Positions 1-13,800 of a DNA stretch of 64,000 nucleotides are shown here, piece after piece. This DNA is from Pieris napi (Eukaryota; Arthropoda; Insecta; Lepidoptera; Pieridae): NCBI RefSeq assembly GCF_905475465.1, contig NC_062241.1, forward strand, positions 9,858,001 through 9,922,000. The letters run 5' to 3'. The first letter of the stretch is position 1. Each line of letters begins with the position of its first letter. The position numbers and the translations under genes are program-made. The notes under the pieces were generated by a model. The model was given only the letters and a program-made list of their open reading frames with translations, had not been told where the DNA came from and ran no database searches.

Positions 1-94
1 TCTTAATAATTACAACAGTACAAGTTAATCACTTATTTTTCACTATAAATTAAATATAAATACATTTGTATATTGAGGACAAAGCTGTACTTAC

Positions 95-1653
95 AAATCA
101 TCCGTGAAAAAAGTAAGGCATCTTCTCATAAGATATTCCAACCCGCCTCTATTCCACTTCATCATGTGTTTCCGACCCAACAGTAAAATTTTCTTATTTT
201 CATTAGAAAAATGATTAACTACAAACTTTAAAACTTGCAAACGATCCTTAATATTTTGGTTTGCTATATAACATATATTTAAAGCATCTAAAACAATGTC
301 ATATGGTGCTGTTTGGTTTAAAAAGTTTTGAAACCGTTCTAGTTCTTGAGGCGAGGATTTTAAGAATAAATCAGAGCCTACTATAAGTTTTTCCCTAACA
401 TTGTTTTGTAGTAATGTAAACTCATCAGGTGTTAATTTCATACATTCCAGTCTTTCATGACATGTAGTACATTCACCACTGCAAGAGAATGTCAATGATA
501 TAAGTAAGGTTTTAATGTATGTCTTTTTTTGTCTGTCTGTCTATATTTTGATTTTAACTATTATTTTATTTTACTGAAACATGCTAGCTACATTAAATTT
601 TTTATAAAATTTTAATATGATTTGAACAAAGATAAACTTACTTTTTTTTTAATATTGTAGTATAATTAGTTTCCCACTTCAATTCTGAATAAGCATTTTT
701 CATTTTATCAGCTGTATACTTAGTAATTGGAATACCACTAAGTTTAATATGTGCACAAATTTCATCCAAATATTTTGCAATAGTTTTTGTATCTTTATAT
801 TTCCTAAAAATATATTTAATCCATTCCTCGTAAGGATAATCTTGAAGCGGACGTCTGTCAATTACACTCATGTTAATTATTTTAAGAGCTTCAGTCTTTT
901 TATTCATTTTGAACAGTGTACCAATTAATGTACTATACGCAGAGTGGGTGGGTTTTCCACTTTCTTTTATATCACCTAAAACTCTCAAACATTTCTTCCA
1001 CTCACATATAGAACATAATGCATGTAATAAGTTTTCTGCTGTAGAAGAATCTAATATTCTATATTTATCATATAGTTTTTTATATGAATCTAATATAAAA
1101 CCTCTTTCTTTATTAGAAAGACTGTTTTCTTTCGCATAGTTATGGTACAGTATCAGAAGTCCATTTGTGGCACCTAAAGATAGTTCAGTATTATTTGCTT
1201 TTAAATAGTCCGCAAATTTGAATGCAGCATCAAATTCACTACTCCTAACCATTACCTTCAACATCATGGCATCTATATTTTTTCCGTTGTAATTTCCACG
1301 CTTTTTAAGAAGGTTTTCTTTAACGATAGTCCAATCTTTTTCACCATTATTCAAAACAGATCTTAGATATTTAATTTGTTCTGTGGAATTCAGTTGTACA
1401 AATGCAGCATAGTCTGCCAATTATAAGCAATATATGTAAAAAGAATGTAAATTAATTATTAATATTAATGCATAATTAGGCTCTGGAGTAAAACAATTAT
1501 ACATACACGCTAACTAAGATCATGGTCTCGATAATACAAGAGTTTAATCGCTTGCACCCTGAAGTATATTATTGACTTGTGTAGCAATTTAATATAAATT
1601 GTTAAAAAAATTAACTTACGTCTTAGTCCCAAATATTGTCTATTAAAAATCAT
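95..1653 (-). CDS. PRORP: Mitochondrial RNase P catalytic subunit (PRORP/MRPP3), 5' part only
   Basis: Protein-only RNase P cleaves the 5' leader of mitochondrial tRNA precursors in the matrix. Three coding exons fit in phase: 1620-1653, 642-1413 and 95-478 (about 396 residues); the rest lies beyond the left edge. The start at 1651-1653 gives a short basic N terminus (MIFNRQYLGLRHYA) suited to mitochondrial import. Exon 2 encodes a helical PPR-like region, for example the stretch PTHSAYSTLIGTLF. Exon 3 opens with one half of the family's zinc site (GECTTC, residues 270-275) and runs into the NYN nuclease domain: DALN at 333-336 supplies the first catalytic aspartate, LLLGRKHM follows, and FFTDD near 392-396 supplies two more. 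The last aspartate and the C-terminal zinc ligands should be off-window. It is head-to-head with NAA20. Family identity is secure; the first exon rests on splice signals and phase alone. Confidence 0.9.
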
Positions 1654-2241
1654 ATTTAAGAATTAGTTCAGCTTAAATTTCCAATTTATAAGAAGTTGTT
1701 GTAAATTGAGGATAACCTTAGAGGTTAATACTAGCAAAGCATTTATAATTGAGGTACGGTTAACTACTTAAACTTAATTAAGTATTTTCGAACTACTAAA
1801 TGCTCAATAATCATAACATTTACAATTTAATTTATACTTTCAAATTTGAAATATTATGTTCAATGTTGCAGACAGATAACAGATTCAAACTTTATCACCT
1901 TTTTTTATTTTTTTTTTATTTTAATTTTATGACCTGGTTAGACCTTTAAGTCACAACTTTTCGATTGTGACCACAGATTATGACGTTGAGACGCGGTCAT
2001 ACTTCTTACGTTAAGTGAATTGTCAGATGATTTAAGACTATCACAGATTACTTACTCATGTATTATATAGATATTACTTATTAAGTTTTTAGTAATAATA
2101 TAGTATATACTAATGCTCAATGCTTATCAGTTATCTTCATCCTACAAGTACATACTATTTAGTGTTTTTTTTTAATAGTTTTACACTCTTGTTTTATTAA
2201 ACTACGTTTCTATAAATTAATATTATTATAAATAATTTACC
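1654..2241. promoter_or_regulatory. Shared head-to-head 5' region of PRORP and NAA20
   Basis: 588 bp separate the two start codons, so both promoters and 5' UTRs must lie here unless there are upstream non-coding exons. The sequence is AT-rich and I see no clear TATA box or initiator. A diverged repeat fragment occupies about 1901-1970; it shares words such as 'gacctggt' and 'agaccttta' with 6268-6326. Promoter use is inferred from layout only. Confidence 0.5.
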
Positions 2242-3378
2242 ATGACTACTATTAGGCCTTTTACTTGCGAAGACATGCTTAAATTTAATAATGTGTAAGT
2301 TTCACTATTTGTTAGAATCTATCCTTTACAGCCATGCTTATTATTTTAATAAATTTCAGTAACTTAGACCCGCTGACTGAAACATATGGCTTGTCCTTTT
2401 ACACTCAGTATTTGGCTCATTGGCCTGAATTTTTTCAAGTAGCAGAGTCTCCGAGTGGAGAGATAATGGGATACAGTAAGATATGGTTTTTGTATTTATA
2501 TATTGTTTTTTTACTATAAAAATACGTATTATGTGATTCATTAATGCTACTTAAATTTTCATTCTAGTAATGGGAAAAGCTGAAGGGCTTGGTGATAATT
2601 GGCATGGTCATGTAACCGCATTAACTGTAAGTCCTGATTATAGAAGATTAGGTATTGCAGCTACATTAATGAATATTCTTGAGGATGTTTCAGAAAAGTA
2701 AGTTTCAAAATTATATGTATTATTCCAGAAATATGTAATAAAATTAATAAAATAAAATATAAAATTTGAAAAACAGTTTTGTAGAATTCTAAATGAATTT
2801 AACAGTTGCAATTTGGTGACAAAAAGCTATTCAAATCATTGTGAGAACTAAACTACATGATGGGGCAGGTGCACTTTACACCCGATATGTAACTTGATTA
2901 ATATAAAATTTAAAAAATAAATGTGTTTAATTATAATTTAAAGTTGCTAAAATAATTGTTATTTCCAGAAAAAAAGCATACTTTGTGGATCTTTTTGTCA
3001 GAGTTAGTAACAAAGTAGCTATAAATATGTACAAAAATTTGGGGTATATTGTATATCGAACAGTGTTGGAATACTATTCTGGAGATCCTGATGAAGATGC
3101 CTATGGTAATCATAATAATACATTATTAGTTGTATGCAATGTTAACAATTAATACCAGGCTAAAAAGCTAATCCACTCACTATGTTGCACTTGCTCATCA
3201 CTGGGCAAATGCAATGCATTTACTAATATAACTATAATGAACTTTTTTAAGAAGATATAAAATAGTTAAGCATACTTATGTCATTTTTACAGATATGAGG
3301 AAAGCATGTTCCAGAGATGTGCATAAAAAGTCAGTTGTACCTTTATCACATCCAGTCAGACCAGAAGAAGTGGATTAA
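2242..3378 (+). CDS. NAA20: N-alpha-acetyltransferase 20, NatB catalytic subunit
   Basis: NatB acetylates nascent chains beginning Met-Asp, Met-Glu, Met-Asn or Met-Gln at the ribosome, with NAA25 as partner. Five exons join in phase: 2242-2294, 2360-2475, 2568-2697, 2969-3105 and 3293-3378, giving 173 residues, the usual length for animal NAA20. Recognisable blocks are MTTIRPFTCEDMLKFNNVNL at the N terminus, LTETYGLSFY and YLAHWPEFF (peptide-binding region), HGHVTALTVSPDYRR, the acetyl-CoA loop RRLGIA at 82-87, FVDLFVRVSN, and the C-terminal SHPVRPEEVD. It is a complete single GNAT domain with no signal peptide. The gene is divergent from PRORP and convergent with crn. Confidence 0.96.
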
Positions 3379-3470
3379 ACTAAATTTGGGACTACTTTTG
3401 TGTTTCCTTACAAAATACAATCGCTTTATTTATTATTATTATATAAGGATTGAAATGGATCTACCAGTTC

Positions 3471-3476
3471 AATAAA
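3471..3476 (+). terminator. Likely NAA20 polyadenylation signal (AATAAA)
   Basis: This is a canonical AATAAA 93 bp after the NAA20 stop codon. The convergent crn gene has its own AATAAA on the other strand at 3631-3636, so the two transcripts end within about 150 bp of each other. Confidence 0.6.
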
Positions 3477-3630
3477 ATAACATATTTTTACCTAACAAGA
3501 TATCTATCTGATAACAAAAAAAAACACTTTTTTTGTATATGTTCAGATTTCAATTAATAGTTTATGAATGAAATGAAAGTTTACATATAGTTGACCTGTA
3601 ATTAAACTCAAGCATAAACTAAAATTATAA

Positions 3631-3636
3631 TTTATT
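3631..3636 (-). terminator. Possible crn polyadenylation signal
   Basis: AATAAA on the minus strand begins only 7 nt after the crn stop codon. If it is used, the 3' UTR would be very short. Another minus-strand AATAAA run near 3424-3432 would instead make the crn 3' UTR overlap that of NAA20. Confidence 0.4.
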
Positions 3637-3643
3637 TAAATTC

Positions 3644-6103
3644 TTATTCAGAAACAGCATTATTCTTGGAGCTGTGATCTGTTGTTTGTGGATCACACTC
3701 GTCAGTTGAACTTTGAGAATCTTCATCTAGATTTGTTTCTGTATGAAAAGGTTCTGTGATTTCTTGTTGTTTGCGCCACATTTTAGCAGCAGCAAGCAAT
3801 TTGAGGTTAGGTCTAACCATCTCATCCTCTGGGAAAATGTAATCAAACACTTCCTCCCACCCCTCTTCAACACCACTTTCACTAACAATCTTTTGCCTTT
3901 TCTTAACCCTTCTAGGCATTTTCGCCATTACTTTTTCTAGTTTAATGTCATCACCAATTTCTATTTCAAAGTCTTTCCAAGCTTCTAATAACAGTACTCT
4001 TGCTTCTTTTTCCCCTGCACTTCTTAGACTATCATTAGCACGTTCATAAACACGTCTAGCTAATTCTACATTTATATTGTCAGGATTTTCAGCATGAAGT
4101 TCAAATTTTGCATAGGATAACCAAACCTTGACATGCACAGTTCTTTCCAAAAGTCTTTCATAAAGTTGCCTAGCCCTCTCTGTTTCACCTTGAGATACTT
4201 CAAAGTCTATGTAACTTTTCCATAATAATTCAGGCATATCAAGTCTTGGTTGACCAACAGCTATTTCATAAATAGCTCTTGCTCTGTCACTATCACCTAA
4301 TAATGTTTCAAGTTCTGCAAACTTAATCCAAGTTATGCAATTTTCAGGTCCATACTCTAAAAACTTTTGGTAGAGAATTCTACATCTGTCAAATTCCCTG
4401 AGCTGAATCTCTAAATCAATGTAACCTCTGTAAAGTTTGTCTCTAGGACATATACCTAATGCCATGCCCAAAGATTTTCTAGCTTGTTTTAAATCCTTGC
4501 ATCTGACTTCCAATTGTGCATACATAAGCCAAATTTTCGAGAATGTAAATATTTTATGCGGGATTAATTCAAGACAAGTTTTATACACTTGCCTTGCTCT
4601 GTCAACATCTTCAGCTTCTAACTCTTCATATAAGGCATAATTAATCCATAAGTAAATATAGCGCCTCCAAAATTGTTTATCTTTTGTTGGTGGTACATTT
4701 GCAATAGCTCTTTCATATGTATCTCTAATGACATCTACATTGCCCTCATTTTCTACAAGTCTGATATAATCAAACCATGCATCATAATTAGTGGGATTCT
4801 CAATTACTTCTTGTTCATACATATATTTTCTTTTATTAACTATAACATCTTCAATTCCAGATCTGTCTCCATACTTCTTTTCATGTATAGTATAAGCTTT
4901 ATACAGTTCTTTATTTCTATCTTTAGGAATGTGGTCCAAAGCATATTTATATATAACTCTGGCTCTGTCATGTTCTTTTTGATTCTCTTCAAACTTTGCA
5001 AATGCAATAAACAACCTTTCATCTAACTCTTCATCTCCAAAAAATTCTACAGCTCTTTCAAAGACTTTTCTAGCACTATTAATAAAACCATGATTTTCTT
5101 CAAATCTTGCATACTTAATCCAATTCTTAACATCTGGGTGAACCATAACAAATCTCTCATAGATTTGTCTTGCTCTATCTAGTTCTTTGTACCTTAATTC
5201 AAAGTTGATGTAAGTTTGCCAAGCTTGTTCATCTGGTTGCCATTCAATCCATCGTTCAAAAACCTGAAAAAGTAATTCATTCAAGTTAAAAAAATTATCT
5301 CACAGAAATGGTCAAACAATATCTAAAAAGTACTGACATTGGAAATGCTAAAATACTTACTTGTCTTGCACCAGCTACATTTTCAAGCATTTCTTCCATG
5401 TATGTATACTTGTACCAAAACTGTGACACTCTTGGTAGAATTGTCACCGCTCTATCCCATAAATTTCTGGCATGATTTACTTGCCGATTACGCATCTCCA
5501 TTTCAGCATATTTCAACCTTAAAATTAATATCAAATTCATCATTCTTTCACTTTAAGCAGCTCCTGTTTTCAACTGTTTTAGCAACACATTCAAGAAAAA
5601 CAAAGCTAACTTATTGTGACATTTCTTACCACAAGGTAACATTTCTATGGTCCACATCCAAAGCTCTTTCATAGATTGACCGGGCTCTCTGAACTTGTTT
5701 CTGTGATTCTTCCCATTGTGCATATTTCAACCAATTGCCTATAACCTGTATAATTAAGAAGTGATAAAGAACAGAAACCGAAACAAACAATATTCAAGTT
5801 AGATTTCGTACCATTCTATTTTTTCTTATGTTATCTTCGAAAGCTTTTCTCTTTCTATGTTGATAGTCTCGAAGCTCCTCTGGATCCGATATTTTTTGTT
5901 TTGGTGGTGGTGGTAATATCTCTAAATCTCTTTCTTTAGCCTCACGCAGTAATTGCTCAGCAGTGATTTGAATTTCTGCTGGTGCTTTGTTTTTAACCTA
6001 TAAGAAGGAACATTGTAAGAATGCACTGTGCAAAAACATATAAACTAGTATGTTCAGAACCCACCTTTGCCACTTTAGGCATTTTTGCAGGCTTTCCTTC
6101 CAT
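3644..6103 (-). CDS. crn: Crooked neck (CRNKL1/Syf3/Clf1), HAT-repeat splicing factor
   Basis: Crooked neck is a nuclear scaffold of the Prp19-associated spliceosome complex, needed for spliceosome assembly. Exons on the minus strand are 6065-6103, 5812-5997, 5630-5745, 5361-5517 and 3644-5263; phases close and give 705 residues, the length expected for insect crn. The start codon at 6101-6103 gives MEGKPAKMPKVAK. A family-typical lead segment follows (QLLREAKERDLE, PPPPKQKISDPEELRDYQ). After it come many HAT helices with the W-x2-Y-x3-E and A-R-x-[VI]-[YF]-E-R pattern, for example WLKYAQWEES, ARSIYERAL, WIKYARFEEN and ARKVFERAV. The C-terminal tail is acidic and Ser/Thr-rich. The last exon holds over three quarters of the coding sequence. 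Nothing looks broken. Confidence 0.96.
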
Positions 6104-7841
6104 CGTCTATTAAAAAGTGATCCAAATTTCGTTCGCTAGATAGGTATTAGTTATTATTATGGTTCGGAACGAAAATCAACAAAATTAAAGACGCACTACA
6201 CAGAATACAGATGACGACTTTTTCCCCAAGAAGTAAGAACAAATAACGACAGTTGAACTTTGAAGTATTTTTTTTTTTTTTTGGAGTTTATGGCCTGGTA
6301 TCTAGACCTTTAGGCCAAGACTTTGAAGTATCAAACCTCAATACCACAGGTTAAGTTAGGGAAGGAGGACAGTGCCACAGCTTCGACACAACGAACAACC
6401 CCAAATTCTCTCTACAATCTACATATCGCCCCAGTACTAAAAAATATTGCCATTTTAATAATGATACCCCAACGAGAACTATAGCGTAGGAACAGTGTTC
6501 AAAAATAAAAGTGATCAACTATTTGGCTCTATATGTTATTTCATGACTAATTTGTACAGGTGAATGAGTCATTTCACACTAAATACACTATTTGGTTGGT
6601 TTTCGTAAACTCATTAATCAAATTCGGATGCTTTCAACCTTTTAAATACCATCAATTCAAGTGTAAGAGTCTGGCTAATGAAAGAAGATAATTGAATTAT
6701 TTGAAACTTTCGGATGGCAGCACAGAATGTCATTGAATTTCTTAGGTTAGTATGATTTATTGTCTTGATACTTCATGCAATTACTCATTTTTACTATTAT
6801 TATATATTTACCGAATAGTTAACAAGTATAATAGCCTAAACTTTGTTTTATTTGATAGAATATTTCGTTACTTTCGCAGGATTTGATTTTTCCGAATAAA
6901 GTTGTGTTTTATGATAAATATAGTTTTAGTTTTCCATGCAATGCTAGTCATTTAAAGTATCAATAGTAAAAAACTAAATACGTATAGTATTTAATTTCAT
7001 AGAAATACAGTTACTATTAATGTAAAAAATAATAAAACAAAATCAAGTATCAAGTAAGTTTAAACCACAAAATATATCAAACTTTTAGGGATACCATACT
7101 AATTTTTTTTGAATTTGCCGCGCTTTTTCGTTATCTTCTTTTATTACCCAGACTCTAGTTACAAAGTTATTCGGTAATAAATAATAATATAAGAGTACAC
7201 ATCACAATGACAAGATCGAATTCACGAAACTTCCTTATTGTTTGAAAAAATAAATATTTAATCTCTTGTATTTATAATTAATAATTTTTTTTTTGTAAAA
7301 TATTACTCTAAAATCGCGAACGAAGGGTTATAATGATTTATCTTACCTTTAATCTTTTTCTGTCTTATGCATATTTCTATTTTCTAATATTATATATAAT
7401 ACTCTTTCTAAGAGCTCAAATTTAGTGTAATCTATGGGCATCCATCATGCAGTTTACCAACACGAGTCACGACAATGGCCGAATTGTCCGAATAAGATAT
7501 TTTTTATTGGCTCATAGCTCAAACCTGCCATGTCTTTGGTTTTAAAAATGGCGTATACAAGCTTTTTGTTTGCCGGTTTACGCTGTTGAATGAATAGTTT
7601 TCAAGATTCTGTGCGTGCTCGAACGACACTTTAACATCGTAATATGAAAAAACAGTACATGTGTAGATACAATATTCTGCACCATGGATTCGTGGACTTA
7701 TTTTCATAGCGTTATGGTGAATTAGAATGGTGCCTGTGGTTTGTCAAGCTATCACGTCGTCAGGTTACCCGTATGTAACGTAAATATCATTCTACGGGAG
7801 TTTAATATTTCGAATATGTTAGCATTGACAAATACTAGATA
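6104..7841. promoter_or_regulatory. Intergenic region between divergent crn and e(y)3
   Basis: 1.74 kb lie between the two start codons and must hold both promoters and 5' UTRs. The sequence is AT-rich with long T runs. A repeat fragment near 6266-6330 (T run followed by 'ggagtttatggcctggta') resembles the one at 1901-1970. I see no convincing extra coding exon, but a non-coding first exon of e(y)3 could be present. Confidence 0.45.
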
Positions 7842-10800
7842 ATGGAGAGTTCTGAAGACGATGCGGGCACCGCAACAAGCGCTTCCCGCCGCGAATCGGC
7901 GCGGGAAAAGGATCTCGGACGCCTCGAAGACGTCGATGCAACTAGTAGTATTCAACAAGATACATCAGAACTCAGGACATCGTGTCAAACCCCCGCTATG
8001 TCGGAGGATAATTTCGATGGAGACAGCGTTCCTTCGCCATCGACACACGATGTCAACACTAGCACTGAGGCGATATTGGATATGATAGATGAGATCGTTG
8101 ATGGGCCTGGTGCTCCGAAACGCTTACCTTTATTATTAGATACGGATGCTGAGAATGCGCCCACCAGTTGTGAACAGCAAAATGAGCAAGCTTTAGAATC
8201 CGCCACTCCTGAACCTGAATTAGGTTTGAGCACCAGTTCTATTATAAAAAATCATAATTCAGAGGTTGAAAATGTAGAAAGTGATACAAAGTGTACATCA
8301 AAAACGCAAAATGAAGACATTTCCATGCAATCTAATCCCTGTGATAGTGTTAAAAATTCCCACACTGATGATGTAAACATAAACATTAAACATCAAAGTC
8401 CAGAGATTAGTGCAAATCCTAAACATGGGTTAAGTGACAATTGTGAGAGTTTTGCCAGTGATAAATCTTGTTTAAGTGAAGTTTCTGAAACTGGTGCAAG
8501 AGTAAAATCAAATACTGAATCCGTAGCCTGTGTGTCAACAGAGGTTGGTCAAAGTTCATGTACAGAGAATGTAACCGTGTGTGCCACTGTACCTTCTGTT
8601 GCCCCTTTATGTAGTAAAAATATTAGAAGCTCAAATATTAGGAGTGTAGAAAGAAATATTGAGTCCCCTATAAACATAGAGAATCATGTTAACATTTCAG
8701 AACTTCAACTAGAGTCTATTACATGTGTTTCAACTAACAATGTTGAAAGTAGTAATGGTGATCATTTAGAAAGTGCAAGACACTGTTTACAAAAGGAAGT
8801 TGAAAGAACTGAAATTCTGTCTAATTCATGTAGTATATCTGGTGATGATAGAGAAAGCTCTCAAATTGAAAGTGAAGGTAATTTAAAGTGTAAAAACACA
8901 GTTACAAGCCCAAATATAGTATTGGCAGCAAGTAATTGTGAATCAAGTGATAAGGTAGAGAGTTCTTCAAATCTTGAAATATTAAGTACTGATCATAATA
9001 TATCAAGTGTCCCATTATCAAAATCTGTGGATTGTGGAACAAATGATAGTCCAATAAAGATTGATATTGAAAGCAGTAGAACCAGTAAAAATGCTCCAGT
9101 TCTGGAACAGAGTAAAAGATCAGAAACAGAGCCCTCCTCTGCTTCAAATCTAGCTTCTAAAACATCTTGTGACAACAATTCTAATAATGAGTGTGTACCT
9201 GGATCAGGTACTAGAAATACTCAGGTCATAGAAAATTCTGAAACCTCACTGAATATTGAAAATATTTCCGAGAATACTTCAAACTCAGAATCTACAATTG
9301 CTTTGGATCCTGCAGTATCAAAAGCCGGTCTCTCACTTGAAAACCTAGAAGATACTATAAAAACAGTAGTAAGCAATATCCAGCAAGCCACCAGCTCAAA
9401 AAGCTTATCCAGCCCCATGCCAAGTATTCCCTCGAGCAGTGTTACTAGGACTGAAGGGAGCATATCAATGGAAGCAATGAATGATAGACTGAAGTGTGTT
9501 ACAACATGTGAAAAAAAGGACATAGTTGTTGTTGAAAGTGCTGAGTCCACATCTAGTGACTGTAGTGCAAGTGAAGTGAAATCTTATAGTGTGGAATCAA
9601 TGTCAAGAATCCCATTAAGAAGAAGGTTAGTGCGTCCTGCTCTTTCACGACCCGACTCAACAGTGTCCTCCACAGTTGATTCAAGTATTACTCCTCATAC
9701 ATCTGAACATTCAAGTGAGTGTATTAAGGATGTATCTAGTTCATCAGATGCTGTAACTACTGTACAGGATAGTGATAATACAGAAGATATTAGAAGTGTC
9801 AGTGAAATAAGTATTTGCAAAGCAGAAACTTCTACAAGTCCCCATAAGAAAATTAGACTTATTAGAAGAAAAAATGATCCCCAATTAAATAGTACCCCAT
9901 TTGAGAGTTTAATAAGAGAAAGCAAGGAATGTGAATCCACATCATCATGTGAAGAGAAATTAACTGTAACAAGTGAACAAGTACCATCTGTAAGTGTTTC
10001 ATCACACATTAAAGAGAATTTGGACTATAAATCTTCTCCAGATATCACTGATCATTTAGAGAATTCTAATGATAGTCCAACCCCTTCGAGTTCTTTAAAG
10101 AACCCTGAACTAATTAGATATCCAGATAATAAAGAACATGAAAGAGTTCCCCCTTTAAAACTACATATACCAAATGAAAATAAAGTACTGGAGAAATTGC
10201 AATCTCATGAACACTCCAAGGGTGAAAGATCTAGTTATAATATTGAGCTAAAAGAAGAAAAACTTGATGAATCAGAAAGAATTGTACCCAAGTTAACAAT
10301 CAAAGTTAATAATACTCCATGTGACAAACCAGATTTAAAATCTCCAATACCTAAACTAACCATAAAGCCTGTTAAAGTTCCCATTTCAGAAGAAAATGAT
10401 AGAATATCCGAGGATAAAGTATTTAAAGCTAATATTACAAAATTGAATATTAAACCCATACTTAAGCCACCTGAAAAAATAAATGAAATCCATAGAAAAT
10501 CTAGTAGTAGTGAAATATCAGAGTCTGAATACTCAGAAAATGATGACAGTACAAGCACATCAGACCCACCATCCGCCAATGAACAAGGGCCATTAGATGT
10601 TGTTCCAAAAGTCACTATTAAATTGGGTAAGCCAGGTACCGATTCTGAAGGTAAATTTTACACAGAGTCTAACATTCCAAAACTAACAATAAAAGGTATT
10701 CAAAATAGTAATGAGGAAGGGAGAGAATCACCATCAAAATTAAAACTTGTTGTTTGTCAATCTGAAGAAAAACAGATGGAAAAAGTACCAAAATTGACAA

Positions 10801-13800
10801 TTAAATCAGTAAGTATATCGGAAGGTCAACCCTTAAGTCCAAAATTAACCATTAAGCCATTAAAGCCACCTGATGGTCTAAATAGAGATATTATATATGA
10901 AGATAATCCCCCCATCCCCAAACTTATTATTTCAACTGATTCATCTCATTCTGATCAGAAAGATCAGAGCCATGTGCATAAAGTCACAATAAAACCTATT
11001 ACTAAGCCTGATACTGAAGCTTTTAGTAAAACACCAAAAAAAACAATGCCGGAAAATTTAGAAAACATACCTGTAATAACAAAATTAAATATTAAACCTG
11101 TTATAAAGCCAGATAATAATTTAGAAGTATGTAATAAAATAGACGAAAAAGTTCCTATAGTCTCAAAAATTAATATTAAACCTATAATAAAACCAATAGA
11201 GGTTGATTTTTCTAAAGAAGATAATATTCCTAAGATAACTAAATTAAACATTAAACCTATTAAAAGCCCTGACGGCAACTCATCTAGAGACACTGATTGT
11301 CAAGAAGATACCATAGAAGAGACTAAACCCATAATTACAAAGTTAAATATCAAACCAATTTTAAAACCCAAAGATGAAGACATTTCTAAGGAATCTGAGA
11401 ATCATTCATCTGAAAACTCTAGTGATGACAATAATGATAATATTCCTATTGTTACAAAAATTAATATCAAACCCATATGTCGACCAACTGAATTAGAAGA
11501 AACAGAACCATGTAATGCATCAAAAGATGAAAATATCCCAATTGTTCCGAAGCTTATTATCAAACCTCTAGTGAAGCCAGATCAGCCAGGACCTCAATCA
11601 CCAAAAAAAGAGCGTACTAGTAGTCCAGATTTGAGAAACCAGAATATTCCATTGGTTACTAAATTGAATATAAAACCTATAGTAAAACCAGATGAAAACC
11701 AACTAAAGCTTGAAGATGGTGAAGATGTCAAAAATCCTCCCCTGTTGATGAAAATCAATAGAAAAACAAGGTCAGATTCTGGGAGTGATACACAGTACCA
11801 TATTGATAAAGGCATGGATCAATATAATAATATTCATCATAATATACCAATTATTTCTAAATTAAATGTTAAGCCTAATTTTATAGAAACAAAATCCGTT
11901 TGTAATGCACATGAATCTCTAGAACAAAGTAACTATGCTCAAAATGACAACCAGCATGATAAGCAAGACTTGGTATCCATAGGCACCCTAGGTGAAGTAA
12001 AACCGGCTCCTGTTAGACAAGCCAATCAACCAGATTTGAAATTAAATCATAAAGGTGACATAGAAAATAATTTTGAAGAAACTTCAAATAGAGTTCCATC
12101 AACAACTTTAACTAAGGAACTCAATGAAGATAGCAAGGATAGTAAAAGTTTCTCAGATAAAACTGATGTTACATTTAATTATCAAATAAGCAACATTCAA
12201 AAACCTGTGATGGAAGAAGAGAAACAATTAAGGCAAAAATCCCAACCTAGCAACACAAACTGTACTCTTCTTAAGAAATTGTTGGAAAATCGCAAGTATG
12301 ACAATAGTAGCTTGAATAGTGATAGTAGCCCTAATACATCAAACTCTATATTGCCTGTTCAAACAGGCCATACCCCATCAAACGACTGTACAAAACATGA
12401 AATTATTGATTTATGCAATTCAAATGATGATGAAAGAGAGTCTTCGCCTGCTCAATTAAAGATCCGATCAATGCAAGATTTGTGTAATGAAGTAAGTGAA
12501 AGCGTTACAAAACCTCTAGAAATTAGTATATCTGATAAAATAAATCAATGCTCTGACCAAGATTCACCAAGAATAATATTAAAGATTAATAAGACTGATC
12601 ATGGTGCTTCTGCCAAAATTATTACTGATGAAATTATTAATAAAAACGAAACTAAAGGTGTTAGCCCAACTGACAGTATGATGACGAACAGAAGAAGACC
12701 TATTTTACTTGGTAGAAAGAAGCAAGAATCAGAATCAGCTAACGTCTCTGAAGGCAAAAAATTGAGAAGCTCTAGAATTGTACAGAGTCCAGAAAAATCT
12801 TCTTTTCCTAAAAAGAACACTGGAAAAAGGCCTTCTAACTTGGATTCTTCGACTGGTCCACCATCACCTAAAGAAGCTGAACTTTCTGTTCTGGATTCAA
12901 AAAGACTGAAATTAGGACAACTTTTGTCCAGTAAAACATTGACAATCACTCCTGTCGTAGTATCTAAAACAGGTCCGATTACTCCAACAGATTCATTAGA
13001 GATTAGACAAGCGAAAATAAATCATTCCTTATTAAATAACGAAAATTGTTCTAAAAATGGTAGTTCAAAATTACATAATATTCTATCAAACCTTCAAGCA
13101 AAACAACAGCTTAAAGTGATGCCGTTAAATGATCTTCATTCGGAAAGAAAGCACAGTGAGAGTCCTGAATTAAAATCGGGTGGGACATCACTAGATAGTA
13201 ACCCTAATATTCAGGTGGAAAGTGAACCTCTCCATCAGAACTGTGATGAGATAAGAGACACTTTATTTCAAGAAAGCGCTGAATCGCGAGATTATAACAT
13301 AACACCTGATCCATTATCTCGGGATCCACTTGAAGTCGTTACTTTGAAAGGATCTCCAGATATTACTGCGGAGGATGCTGTAAAGATACCATCAATCGTT
13401 GAAATGACACCTCAACCTAAGAAACGTGGCCGTCCAAGAAAATTGCCTGTCTCAGAAGGAGCGAAACCTTTAGTTCTACCAACACCAGCACTCGAGGAGA
13501 GGCCCCAGCGATCATTACGCCTATCAAGGTACGTAATGGTTTAGTACAATATTACCCTCTTAACCGTATATATAACTCAACTACGCCTCAAATAACTGCT
13601 TTGGACCTTGTCACTGTCGTGTCATTTGGGCTTGATTGATTTTAAATTAAATTTTTCATCAAGTAACAGTTTCAAACCAAGATTTTAAGCATTTTAACTA
13701 CCATTTACACACCTAATAATGAGAAACCGTGATTTCAGAGATCGACCAGTGCTCATCGTGAAACCGAGAGGCAGAGGCCGCGGGCGGGGTCGTCGGATGG

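Noticed and set aside
8902..12949. Several long open frames on the minus strand opposite e(y)3 exon 1 (for example 10235-10615, 10964-11293 and 12599-12949)
   Set aside because: They mirror the low-complexity Ser/Asp/Lys codons of the plus-strand exon, have hydrophobic Ser/Leu/Ile compositions and no domain; they are shadows.
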